40,235 nt of DNA from a virus: positions 1 through 40,235 of IMG/VR virus record IMGVR_UViG_3300009108_000022; one strand, given 5' to 3'. The notes below the pieces were generated by a model. It was not told the origin of the DNA, did not search any database, and saw only the letters and a program-made list of their open reading frames with translations. This document shows positions 1 through 5,549 of this stretch, piece by piece; within the stretch, counting starts at the first letter, position 1; every line of letters begins with the position of its first letter. Position numbers and translations under genes: made by a program.

Positions 1-410
1 GCCATCAGTTTATCATACCCCTCAGGCGTTGCCCAAGACGTAGGTTTCCTAGAAGAATCAAAGGCTTGCGGGTAATACAAGTACCGCCCGATACCCCAAC
101 CTTTGGATGCACAACGCTTGAAGGCATCAGAAATTGATCCCTTCTCGCTCTCTATTCCAGTGTCACCAGCGCCATCAGATTTTGAAATCCACTTGCCTTC
201 ATGTAACACTGAGATAGTGCATATCTTCATCCCCGAATTGGTTTCGGTATACTCATCTTGCCAGTTAAACATGCCAACAACCTCATCCAACCTGTTAGCT
301 ACGTCCCTAGCATCAATGTAAACCAAATCCTTACCACCCTTAAAGCCTTTACGCCACTTTAATTGTGCAACAGGGAATGGTCGCTTTAACGCCATTTCTA
401 TGTAGTGCAT
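1..410 (-). CDS. Rad52/Rad22-family single-strand annealing protein (3' end cut by window edge)
   Basis: Phage recombinase that binds single-stranded DNA and anneals complementary strands during replication-coupled recombination. The first 136 residues are visible and the gene runs off the left edge. The diagnostic part is residues 91-112, GSISDAFKRCASKGWGIGRY followed by LY, which matches the Rad52-family pattern of a serine-aspartate-alanine pair, a KR-containing helix and GIGRYLY. The ATG at 410 has a GAGGAG Shine-Dalgarno 4 bases upstream and starts one base after the stop of the 67-residue gene before it, so the two are coupled. Last visible gene of the leftward early operon. A partner exonuclease of RecB/Cas4 type is encoded at 36809-37585. 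The family call is firm; the exact subfamily cannot be set from the N-terminal part alone. Confidence 0.88.
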   Translation of the reverse strand, partial: MHYIEMALKRPFPVAQLKWRKGFKGGKDLVYIDARDVANRLDEVVGMFNWQDEYTETNSGMKICTISVLHEGKWISKSDGAGDTGIESEKGSISDAFKRCASKGWGIGRYLYYPQAFDSSRKPTSWATPEGYDKLM

Positions 411-411
411 T

Positions 412-615
412 TTACTCCTCAACCTTTTCTTCTTTGATTGGTATGTATTTAATTGTACCGTCTTCTTCATATTTCACCATGTATTTCTTTTCTACCCACT
501 CGCCACGTACAATAACTGTACCATCAGCGGGGATAAAACTTTGTGTATAAGCATCACCCCACGATCTTGATGTGAGTCTGTCAGCCACCTTTAAAATATC
601 CATCATATTATTCAC
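412..615 (-). CDS. Small unknown early protein, 67 aa
   Basis: I do not recognise this protein. It is 67 residues, has no membrane segment, and has a charged, acidic C-terminus rich in Lys and Glu (ends KEEKVEE). A central stretch (VIVRGEWVEKKYMVKYEEDG) alternates hydrophobic and polar residues as in a small beta-sheet domain. It overlaps the end of the resolvase-like nuclease gene by 8 bases and its stop is followed one base later by the start of the Rad52-like gene. That tight packing supports its being real and suggests a role near recombination or replication, but no function can be assigned. Confidence 0.7.
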   Translation of the reverse strand: MNNMMDILKVADRLTSRSWGDAYTQSFIPADGTVIVRGEWVEKKYMVKYEEDGTIKYIPIKEEKVEE

Positions 616-949
616 CGTTTTCTCCTAATAAATTAACAAAATGTTTAGCGTCGATAACTACTAACGGGTCGCGCCTGTTCTTTTTCATAACGAGAACTGG
701 CTCGTAATTGCCTGAGTTATTTTCTGCTTGTTCATACGACTTCCATACGTTTATTGATTCCTGATTCTTACATTCGACAGAATAAGGAAACACACCTCTC
801 GCTTTAGGTGACAACATAATGTCCTCACCACCAGCGCCCATACTGCGGGACTGCACATCATCCTCTTCAAGATCGAAAGACTTAATTAACAGGAGCCGGA
901 ACCACTGTTGAAGTCTTCGCCCTTTGTTTTTTGCTGATGACGATTTCAC
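608..949 (-). CDS. PD-(D/E)XK nuclease, Holliday junction resolvase-like
   Basis: Small phage nuclease of 113 residues, likely acting on branched DNA intermediates of replication and recombination. The PD-(D/E)XK core is visible: SMGAGGEDIMLS (E42, D43) followed by FPYSVECKNQE (E59-C-K61), then a Trp-rich helix and the strand PVLVMKKNRRDPLVVIDA. The N-terminus SSAKNKGRRLQQW is typical of this resolvase-like phage family, so I accept the GTG start at 949 although it gives a 68-base overlap with the helicase gene. It sits between the helicase and the recombination genes, consistent with processing of replication intermediates. Substrate preference is inference. Confidence 0.8.
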   Translation of the reverse strand: MKSSSAKNKGRRLQQWFRLLLIKSFDLEEDDVQSRSMGAGGEDIMLSPKARGVFPYSVECKNQESINVWKSYEQAENNSGNYEPVLVMKKNRRDPLVVIDAKHFVNLLGENGE

Positions 950-1865
950 CTAATCCCACATCCTCTAGTTCACCCATTATACCACCGTTAGCAGGAATGT
1001 CAAACATTTTCTTCGGTAATTCATTCTCTGTATGGTAGTTCATTGAGGCCATATCCAAGTACAACTCTATCTCCCCCTCAGCACCATCAAAATGCCGCGC
1101 TTTACACAAGTTAAGGTAAGCATCAGGCGCATCAGGATTTTCAGCGAATGTCCGGCCCAACAGAATAACTGAGTCTGCTAAGTTGGTTATATCTGCCGAT
1201 CCAGCGATAGACCATTTATCCAGCCTATCCTTAACTGAGTTGCCCTTACGTGCATGGGCAACCAGAACAACATGGACCCCAAGCTGCCTAGAGACATTGC
1301 ATAGGGCTTGCACAACTTCTTTCTGCCCCTGCCAATCATCGCTGGCTGTACTCATGGTCATCAGGGAATCTACCAATATTAGATCCACCCCGAAGTTATC
1401 ATAAGCATAGCGTATAACAGATAACAGGGTAGCGCGATCAACGGCACCGTGCTGGTCATAGAACCACAGCTTATCCTTAGCCCACATCGTAAAGTCTATA
1501 CCAGCGTCCATCGTAGGCTCTGCTTGGAGCGTGGATTGCCGCCACATTCTAGCTAACTGAGCCTTAGGGGACATTTCTAAAGAGATAGATAGGCACTTAT
1601 ACCCCTGATTCATGGCACTTAGCATTATCTGACTAGCAAATAGGCTTTTACCCGCACCGTTTATGCCAGCTAACACCGTAGTTTCATCGGGTCTTAGCCT
1701 AAACTTCTTATCGAAGTAGGCAAACGGTAGCTTTATGCCCGTCATTTTCTCACCAGACATATAATAATCCATAACTTCCTGAGCAAAATCAGACGCTTCC
1801 CGTATCTTACGTTGCGCCGAAGTTATTTTGGAGTATTTTTGTAGGTCTTTTGCAGTGATTTCCAA
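882..1865 (-). CDS. DnaB/Twinkle-type replicative DNA helicase
   Basis: Hexameric RecA-fold helicase expected to unwind the phage replication fork. Walker A is GINGAGKS (residues 67-74). SLEM at 95-98 is the characteristic DnaB strand-2 motif. Walker B is LILVD (162-166). The later motif QLGVHVVLVAHARK matches DnaB H3. At 327 residues it is essentially a lone C-terminal ATPase domain with a short N-terminal arm and no primase domain, so primase must come from the host or from outside the window. The start is TTG at 1865, supported by AGGGA 8 bases upstream. The gene overlaps the unknown gene before it by 43 bases and the resolvase-like gene after it by 68 bases. The next good ATG would cut into the domain only slightly, so the start is moderately secure. 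Confidence 0.92.
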   Translation of the reverse strand: MEITAKDLQKYSKITSAQRKIREASDFAQEVMDYYMSGEKMTGIKLPFAYFDKKFRLRPDETTVLAGINGAGKSLFASQIMLSAMNQGYKCLSISLEMSPKAQLARMWRQSTLQAEPTMDAGIDFTMWAKDKLWFYDQHGAVDRATLLSVIRYAYDNFGVDLILVDSLMTMSTASDDWQGQKEVVQALCNVSRQLGVHVVLVAHARKGNSVKDRLDKWSIAGSADITNLADSVILLGRTFAENPDAPDAYLNLCKARHFDGAEGEIELYLDMASMNYHTENELPKKMFDIPANGGIMGELEDVGLGEIVISKKQRAKTSTVVPAPVN

Positions 1866-2284
1866 AGTTCTTCCCTCTCTTTTTTTGTGTAAATTTTCAC
1901 TGGCTTGGGCTTTGCCTCAGCCTCATTCCAGTATGGGTCTTTTTTCTTGTGGCCCTTAGGTGGTGCCACCATTGAGTTCCAATTCACTCTAGAATACCTC
2001 CCTCTCTGCATTTCTATTACTCTAGTAGGGTTGTCTACGGTATTGTCCATGAACTTGTGATTCACTCTACCAGACAACCGCTGTAAACGCAAGTAAATTT
2101 TCCACGCTTCTTCCATATAGACATCTATCTTCGCTGAACCGTCCCTAGACCGGCTAATGATTTCGATAGCCTTCATCGCTCTATTCATTAGGTGGTCTAT
2201 GTGGGCCGATCCCTGATGCCTCAGTGTCGCTACTATTTTCTTAGGTATATTCCTTAGAATTCTTATTGCTCTATCTTCTAACAT
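1823..2284 (-). CDS. Unknown basic protein upstream of helicase, 153 aa
   Basis: Not recognised. The 153-residue protein is strongly basic. The N-terminal half (about 1-70) is predicted-looking helix with hydrophobic repeats (IRILRNIPKKIVATLRHQG, then HLMNRAMKAIEIISRS). The C-terminal half is Lys/Pro-rich and extended. It lies directly upstream of, and overlaps by 43 bases, the DnaB-type helicase gene. By position it could be a helicase loader, primase-like or DNA-binding accessory factor, but no catalytic or zinc motif is visible and this is inference from neighbourhood only. ATG at 2284 has AAGG 4 bases upstream and lies 9 bases after the previous stop. Confidence 0.75.
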   Translation of the reverse strand: MLEDRAIRILRNIPKKIVATLRHQGSAHIDHLMNRAMKAIEIISRSRDGSAKIDVYMEEAWKIYLRLQRLSGRVNHKFMDNTVDNPTRVIEMQRGRYSRVNWNSMVAPPKGHKKKDPYWNEAEAKPKPVKIYTKKEREELWKSLQKTYKNTPK

Positions 2285-2292
2285 GCACCTTA

Positions 2293-2694
2293 TTACCGAT
2301 CAGGGCCTAAGCCCTTGTTTTCATTATACATCATACACCACTGAGCGTCGTTCTCAGCATGTAAATCGTCCAACTCCCTAAGCACCACCTCTAGGGCGGA
2401 TTTCAGTTTATCAGCCTGAGCTTCGGTGATGATCCATCCGCAACCCTCAACCTCTAGGATAACCTCATCCTGACCATTTAGGTATGCGTCTACCTTACTG
2501 GCCTCCAGTAAAGAGGAATCAAAATAGTCGTCTGCTGTCATAATCATTTCTGCTTCTCCATGCTCATTCAAAAAATCTTCCATCAGGGGGAACACTGGCC
2601 TACGATATTTCCCCTCTCTAAACCCGCTAAAGGGTGGCTCCAGCCGCATCGCGGCTGAAGACCCTAGCTTGTATGTTTTTCCGTATCTATCCAT
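2293..2694 (-). CDS. Unknown acidic early protein, 133 aa
   Basis: Not recognised. Acidic protein with a compact central region (VILEVEGCGWIITEAQADKL) and a helical, acidic C-terminus. The open frame extends to a TTG at 2706. I chose the ATG at 2694 because GGAG lies 6 bases before it; an adjacent ATG at 2697 is equally possible and changes one residue. The start lies just inside the end of the preceding 86-residue gene, so the pair is translationally coupled. Part of the leftward early operon; small acidic early phage proteins often act on host factors, but nothing here shows that. Confidence 0.72.
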   Translation of the reverse strand: MDRYGKTYKLGSSAAMRLEPPFSGFREGKYRRPVFPLMEDFLNEHGEAEMIMTADDYFDSSLLEASKVDAYLNGQDEVILEVEGCGWIITEAQADKLKSALEVVLRELDDLHAENDAQWCMMYNENKGLGPDR

Positions 2695-2947
2695 CATAAA
2701 CTCCAATGTATGTAGCCTTTTGCCCGTACTTGTCGGACACTTTAGCCTGACTCAACCGCCGCTTAGCGTGGTCAACAGACCAGACAGCTTGCCTTAACTT
2801 CACTGCTTCACTAAACCACACTTCTCCATCACACTCCATGAAAGAGTCGATGAAATCCGCGCTAATTTTGTGCAGTTCATTTAGCTTTTCTGTGGCATTC
2901 TCAACATCAGCCCTTACTTCTTTACTGGTCTTTTTGCGTGTTCTCAT
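2687..2947 (-). CDS. Unknown early protein, 86 aa
   Basis: Not recognised. The 86 residues are charged and mostly helical in character (ENATEKLNELHKISADFIDS), suggesting a small helical bundle or coiled coil. The start codon overlaps the previous stop in a TAATG junction at 2947-2949, strong support for coupled translation in the early operon. No membrane segment, zinc ligands or nuclease motif is seen. Confidence 0.72.
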   Translation of the reverse strand: MRTRKKTSKEVRADVENATEKLNELHKISADFIDSFMECDGEVWFSEAVKLRQAVWSVDHAKRRLSQAKVSDKYGQKATYIGVYDG

Positions 2948-3180
2948 TATGCCACCCTAAATGCGTTGCTGGTTATTTCACGGACATAGGTATCGCCATA
3001 TTCCCATGACCCGTAGGTGTAAGGTGTCTTCGCCGCAACAAACCATCTAGCGTTGGGGTTAGCCGCCTCTTTCTCAGGTCGTTGGTACTTTTTCAAAACG
3101 TGCCAAGTCCAGCCTGTACCATCTTCCCATACTTCGTAGGGATTGTCAACTTTTCTGGTTTTTCCACATTCGTTTTTCAT
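2947..3180 (-). CDS. Conserved early phage protein of unknown function, 77 aa
   Basis: Function unknown. The aromatic-rich sequence (CGKTRKVDNPYEVWED, GWTWHVLKKYQ, NPNARWFVAAKTPYTYG, WEYGDTYVREI) resembles a small conserved protein I have met in other phages and a few bacteria, without assigned role. The frame is open to 3198, but AGGAG lies 7 bases before the ATG at 3180 (MKNECGK), which I take as the start. The high Trp/Tyr content and absence of cysteine pairs argue for a small beta-rich fold rather than a zinc finger. Its stop is in a TAATG overlap with the next gene. Confidence 0.75.
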   Translation of the reverse strand: MKNECGKTRKVDNPYEVWEDGTGWTWHVLKKYQRPEKEAANPNARWFVAAKTPYTYGSWEYGDTYVREITSNAFRVA

Positions 3181-3212
3181 TGTCATTCTCCTGTCCAATG
3201 TTGCTATTTAAG

Positions 3213-3479
3213 TTATGTAGCGTGAGCGGGACCACTTGATAATCTTATCTCACTACCCGACGCACTGTCAAACCAATTTTCTGCTTCAGCGTAAGATTCA
3301 AAGTTTAGTGAACTCAAAAAATCTAGGTGTTTTACAAGTCCGCTAGATTCTAAGACTTCTGCCCGTTCATGGTCATCTAATCTATAATAGATATCCAGAA
3401 GACCGCCGCGATTGCTTGTGCGTGGCCGCCAGATTGCCTCAAAAGACCATTTAGACAATTTCGTAGGTGTTTTTTTCAT
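3213..3479 (-). CDS. Unknown first gene of the leftward early operon, 88 aa
   Basis: Not recognised. First gene behind the strong leftward promoter. AGGAG lies 6 bases before the ATG, and the ribosome-binding region (gacaggagattgaaATG) is nearly the same as that of the next gene (gacaggagaatgacaATG). The protein is 88 residues, with a basic N-terminus (MKKTPTKLSKW) and a helical acidic middle (YRLDDHERAEVLESSG). As the first-expressed early gene it is a candidate host-takeover protein, but that is position-based inference only. Confidence 0.75.
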   Translation of the reverse strand: MKKTPTKLSKWSFEAIWRPRTSNRGGLLDIYYRLDDHERAEVLESSGLVKHLDFLSSLNFESYAEAENWFDSASGSEIRLSSGPAHAT

Positions 3480-3506
3480 TTCAATCTCCTGTCTAGGTGA
3501 ATTACC

Positions 3507-3534
3507 ATTATACCGACAAATACCGGAAAGTCAA
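3507..3534 (-). promoter_or_regulatory. Strong leftward sigma70-type early promoter
   Basis: On the minus strand: TTGACT (3534-3529), a 16-base spacer, TATAAT (3512-3507). The predicted transcript starts near 3500, about 20 bases before the Shine-Dalgarno of the first early gene (ATG at 3479). This is a near-consensus host RNA polymerase promoter and explains the whole 3479-to-1 operon. The spacer contains GACAAATAC (plus strand 3515-3523), repeated at the divergent promoter. Confidence 0.88.
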
Positions 3535-3590
3535 CAATTATTTCATTATCCTTATAAATCAATGACTTAGGTAGTTATCGGTTATATTAG

Positions 3591-3618
3591 TAGACAAATA
3601 CAATTTTTGTGATATAAT
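3591..3618 (+). promoter_or_regulatory. Rightward sigma70-type promoter, divergent from the early promoter
   Basis: Plus strand TAGACA (3591-3596), 16-base spacer, TATAAT (3613-3618), giving a predicted start near 3625. One mismatch to the -35 consensus and a perfect -10. The second copy of GACAAATAC (3593-3601) overlaps this -35 box. No protein gene of convincing length starts within 250 bases downstream, so the product may be an RNA or the read-through transcript for the small gene at 3900. Confidence 0.65.
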
Positions 3619-3859
3619 TAATATCGAGTAGTTGACTCTTAAAATTATGTGGCCTGACCGTGCCACCATCAACTGAATAGCGGTTATCGAATTACGGGGG
3701 CTTAGGACGGCCCGGTAAACAGGCATAAATTGACGCATGGTGTGGGGTTTCGCCGCCTCATTGTTTAAATAAAATGGCACCTGATAAACCGTAACGATAA
3801 ACCCACGTGATAATGGCCACAAGAGCCTAGCGTGATTATAGCCGGTCAATTCGGTCTTA
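3619..3859 (+). ncRNA. Candidate structured noncoding RNA region
   Basis: No convincing gene in about 240 bases downstream of a perfect -10 box; only scattered reading frames of about a dozen codons or fewer on this strand. The segment can close on itself: TGTGGCC (3648-3654) pairs with GGCCACA (3815-3821), extended across an 8-base bulge by CTCT (3636-3639) with AGAG (3822-3825). Inside, GGTTATCG (3682-3689) can pair with CGATAAACC (3795-3803, one bulged A) or alternatively with GATAAACC (3783-3790). A minus-strand frame of 96 codons crosses it but has no ribosome site and low-complexity composition. Structure and strand are inference from hand-found complementarity. Confidence 0.4.
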
Positions 3860-3888
3860 TTGACAACTATGCCCAGAATAATTATATT
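3860..3888 (+). promoter_or_regulatory. Near-consensus rightward promoter next to the 54-aa gene
   Basis: TTGACA (3860-3865), exactly 17 bases, TATATT (3883-3888). Predicted start about 3895, only some 5 bases before the ATG at 3900, so a transcript from this promoter would be nearly leaderless with respect to that gene. It is one of the best promoter matches in the window. Confidence 0.75.
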
Positions 3889-3899
3889 AGAGTTTCCTA

Positions 3900-4064
3900 A
3901 TGGATAAGGACAAGCGACGGGTTAGACGTAACCTAGTAGCAAAACACGCGAGAAAGTACAACCGGTCAGAATACCATGAGCCAAGTGTGGTTTATAAGAG
4001 AAAGAATAAGCACCCTGTACGCGATTTTGATCCTTATGGTGGGGGTAGTACTGGTCGCTACTGA
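3900..4064 (+). CDS. Small basic protein, 54 aa (possible phage ArfA-like/RNA-binding miniprotein)
   Basis: Short gene directly downstream of a strong rightward promoter. The product is very basic: it begins MDKDKRRVRRNLVAKHARKY and has a second basic patch, VVYKRKNKHPVRD, then a Gly-rich tail ending STGRY. The arrangement NxVAKH...YNR...YKRKxKH resembles small basic phage proteins that have been grouped with alternative ribosome-rescue factors; I hold that only as a weak resemblance. Weak ribosome site (TAGAG) and a possibly leaderless mRNA. It is the only plus-strand gene between 1 and 5902 and converges on the terminator at 4125-4150. Other options: RNA- or DNA-binding accessory protein. 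Confidence 0.55.
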   Translation: MDKDKRRVRRNLVAKHARKYNRSEYHEPSVVYKRKNKHPVRDFDPYGGGSTGRY

Positions 4065-4124
4065 AAATTGCTTAGAGGCGCTGTGTGGCCCTCACGTGGC
4101 CGGTATAGAGTTACTCTAGACGTG

Positions 4125-4150
4125 AAAAAAAACCGCCCCTGAGGGCGGTT
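4125..4150 (-). terminator. Intrinsic terminator of the GP88/zinc-protein transcript
   Basis: On the minus strand an 8-bp stem AACCGCCC/GGGCGGTT (4150-4143 with 4138-4131) with a 4-base loop, followed by an eight-T run (4132-4125). It lies about 30 bases beyond the stop of the 64-residue gene, and on the plus strand it faces the small gene ending at 4064, where it lacks a T run and would be weaker. Confidence 0.9.
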
Positions 4151-4178
4151 ATCAGTAAATAAGGCTATTATTATTTAG

Positions 4179-4373
4179 TTACTTTATCATGGTGTTACAA
4201 TTAGCACACGATTCTGGTGCCATTACCTCATTGCATCCGTTCCAGCCATTGTAATTATCCCTACTGTGGTCCCTATGGCAAAAATCTGAGCAATAATAAT
4301 TAGCGTCTACCACGTCACCGGTGTGGTCTTCTATTAGGTGCGTGTGTACGGTTATATATGATTCTCTACTCAT
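4179..4373 (-). CDS. Cysteine-rich zinc-binding miniprotein, 64 aa
   Basis: Small protein with five cysteines and clustered histidines in the C-terminal two thirds: C28-x3-C32-H33, C47, then C56-x2-C59 (SCANC). The spacing suggests one structural zinc site (C28/C32 or H33 with C56/C59). Similar small zinc-ribbon-like proteins are common in phages without known role. Its ATG overlaps the stop of the GP88-like gene (ATGA, 4373-4370), so the two are coupled and probably work in the same process. A strong terminator follows. Function not assignable. Confidence 0.75.
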   Translation of the reverse strand: MSRESYITVHTHLIEDHTGDVVDANYYCSDFCHRDHSRDNYNGWNGCNEVMAPESCANCNTMIK

Positions 4374-4954
4374 TTGACGGCCTCCACTATTACGTTAATT
4401 CCTGAGTCTTTACGGTAGCAAGCTAGGCACTCTATACACTTTTTGCCGGTGCAATTCTGTGGCGTGTTGTCTGCCTGTACGTTATTAAAAACCTTATCGA
4501 AGCCACGCGGAACCGCTATAGGCTTATCAATGCGCGGATTGCTGAATATCAGGATGAGGTTTTTAGGCTGCTTGTAATGCTTATGATAATCGCGAATCAG
4601 TCCAGCGCGCTTAGTCCAGATAACCACGTTACAATGCGGATTTTTGAGCGCGATGGCATGGCAGTTTATTAGGTGTGTCATATTGATTAATTCGCCATGC
4701 CCATTGATTCTAACGAATGCATGGTTTAGCACTGGTAGATCGTCCCAACGAATGGGTCTTGAGAATGCTTCGGAATTACGCTCAAATGCTGGTACGCAGT
4801 TTTTACGGAACGTCGATAGCATCCGGTGAGAATAGCACTCACCACATATGGTGTCCGTGTCTTTCTGACGTATGCAAAATGGGTTGCTAGTGGTATTCGT
4901 GTTATAGGCTGGAATACCCTTTAACTTACCGCTCATTTTAGATAGCTGGATCAT
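4370..4954 (-). CDS. GP88-like phage protein with two cysteine clusters, 194 aa
   Basis: Resembles the phage GP88-type family (function unknown): an N-terminal KMSGKLKGIPAYNTNTTSNP motif with C27, then C37-x2-C40 (ICGECY), a conserved middle with INGHGELINMTHL and NVVIWTKRAGL, and a C-terminal cluster C168-x4-C173-x2-C176-x2-C179. The last cluster has spacing suited to an iron-sulfur cluster or zinc. Possible promoter TGGTACAAT at 4990-4982 and GAGG before the ATG. It forms a two-gene unit with the zinc miniprotein, bounded on both sides by intrinsic terminators, which is the layout of a self-contained accessory cassette. Redox or metal-dependent activity is inference. Confidence 0.72.
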   Translation of the reverse strand: MIQLSKMSGKLKGIPAYNTNTTSNPFCIRQKDTDTICGECYSHRMLSTFRKNCVPAFERNSEAFSRPIRWDDLPVLNHAFVRINGHGELINMTHLINCHAIALKNPHCNVVIWTKRAGLIRDYHKHYKQPKNLILIFSNPRIDKPIAVPRGFDKVFNNVQADNTPQNCTGKKCIECLACYRKDSGINVIVEAVK

Positions 4955-4981
4955 TTTAATATCCTCAGTTATTGATAATTC

Positions 4982-4990
4982 ATTGTACCA
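4982..4990 (-). promoter_or_regulatory. Possible extended -10 promoter for the GP88-like gene
   Basis: TGGTACAAT on the minus strand (TGn extended -10 plus TACAAT), immediately downstream of the terminator at 4992-5018 and about 28 bases before the ATG at 4954. No -35 box of quality is visible, as expected for extended -10 promoters. The GTACAAT core recurs at 5605-5599 ahead of the upstream gene trio. Confidence 0.45.
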
Positions 4991-4991
4991 T

Positions 4992-5018
4992 AAAAAAAGC
5001 CGCCCTAAAAGAGCGGCT
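4992..5018 (-). terminator. Intrinsic terminator after the three small leftward genes
   Basis: Minus strand stem AGCCGC/GCGGCT (5018-5013 with 5003-4998), 9-base loop, then a run of seven T (4998-4992). It lies 18 bases past the stop of the 59-residue gene and separates the trio of small genes from the GP88 cassette. Confidence 0.85.
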
Positions 5019-5035
5019 AATGAAAAAGACTGAAA

Positions 5036-5215
5036 TTAGTAGTTATTTGTTATTAAGCCCCCCGCCCGATTAGGCCACAATGAGCCTGATATATAGCTAG
5101 GGCGCGGGACCGGCTTAGGGCGCTTCTTTTGAATCTTAGTGCGCGGATCAGTAGGTTTTAGCACCTTGACCAGTGCGCCAGTTTCAGAGTCTAGATATGT
5201 GTAGATGATTTCCAT
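5036..5215 (-). CDS. Small basic Pro-rich protein, 59 aa
   Basis: Not recognised. The sequence begins MEIIYTYLDSETGALVKVL, followed by a Lys/Pro/Arg-rich middle (RTKIQKKRPKPVPRP) and a short aromatic tail. It is only 59 residues, but the TAATG overlap with the upstream gene's stop, a GGGAG sequence 8 bases before the ATG and a terminator right after its stop all support it. Third gene of the leftward trio at 5549-5036. Confidence 0.68.
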   Translation of the reverse strand: MEIIYTYLDSETGALVKVLKPTDPRTKIQKKRPKPVPRPSYISGSLWPNRAGGLITNNY

Positions 5216-5388
5216 TAGATTGTCTCCCTTTTGACGATGATATTATAACCAAGCTTCTTGATAGAATCAATAGTATGCTGAGTCAATGTGATAGTCCCTG
5301 CAATACTAGCGAATAGCTTGGCAGTTTCAGACACTGGATAAATGGTGCGGTTACCGTAGACGTTCTTAATTGATACTGTGATAGTCAT
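5215..5388 (-). CDS. Conserved small phage protein, 57 aa
   Basis: Opens MTITVSIKNVYGNRTIYPVS, then ETAKLFASIAGTITLTQ and a C-terminal IKKLGY segment. I recognise this N-V-Y-G-x-x-T-I-Y-P-V pattern, with a helix and a T-x-x-x-I-x-x-I-K-x-L-G-Y ending, as a small conserved protein seen in diverse phages and some bacterial genomes, with no known role. ATGA overlap with the 54-residue gene before it (5388-5385) and TAATG overlap with the gene after it. Confidence 0.75.
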   Translation of the reverse strand: MTITVSIKNVYGNRTIYPVSETAKLFASIAGTITLTQHTIDSIKKLGYNIIVKRETI

Positions 5389-5549
5389 TCCTTACCTCGA
5401 TCAATCCAGTTTTGGATAGCGTCTAACTTACCGTAAAACCGTTCGGATGCTGTCATTTTATCCCACTCTAACTGATACATTACATCCGATTGCTCTGATG
5501 CTGTAAGGTCATCCCATTCATCAGTATTGTATATCTCTTTATTAATCAT
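5385..5549 (-). CDS. Small acidic protein, 54 aa
   Basis: Not recognised. Acidic and helix-rich, with two copies of a T-A-S-E-(Q/R) sequence (residues 16-20 and 33-37, each following an acidic W-D segment), which looks like a short internal duplication: WDDLTASEQSDV and WDKMTASERFYG. First gene of the leftward trio; the ribosome site is weak (AAGAG 10 bases upstream). Stop overlaps the next start as ATGA. Confidence 0.62.
   Translation of the reverse strand: MINKEIYNTDEWDDLTASEQSDVMYQLEWDKMTASERFYGKLDAIQNWIDRGKE

Noticed and set aside
3559-3849. 96-codon minus-strand frame across the intergenic region
   Set aside because: It has no Shine-Dalgarno, unusual composition and runs across both a plus-strand promoter and the paired RNA segment; treated as chance.
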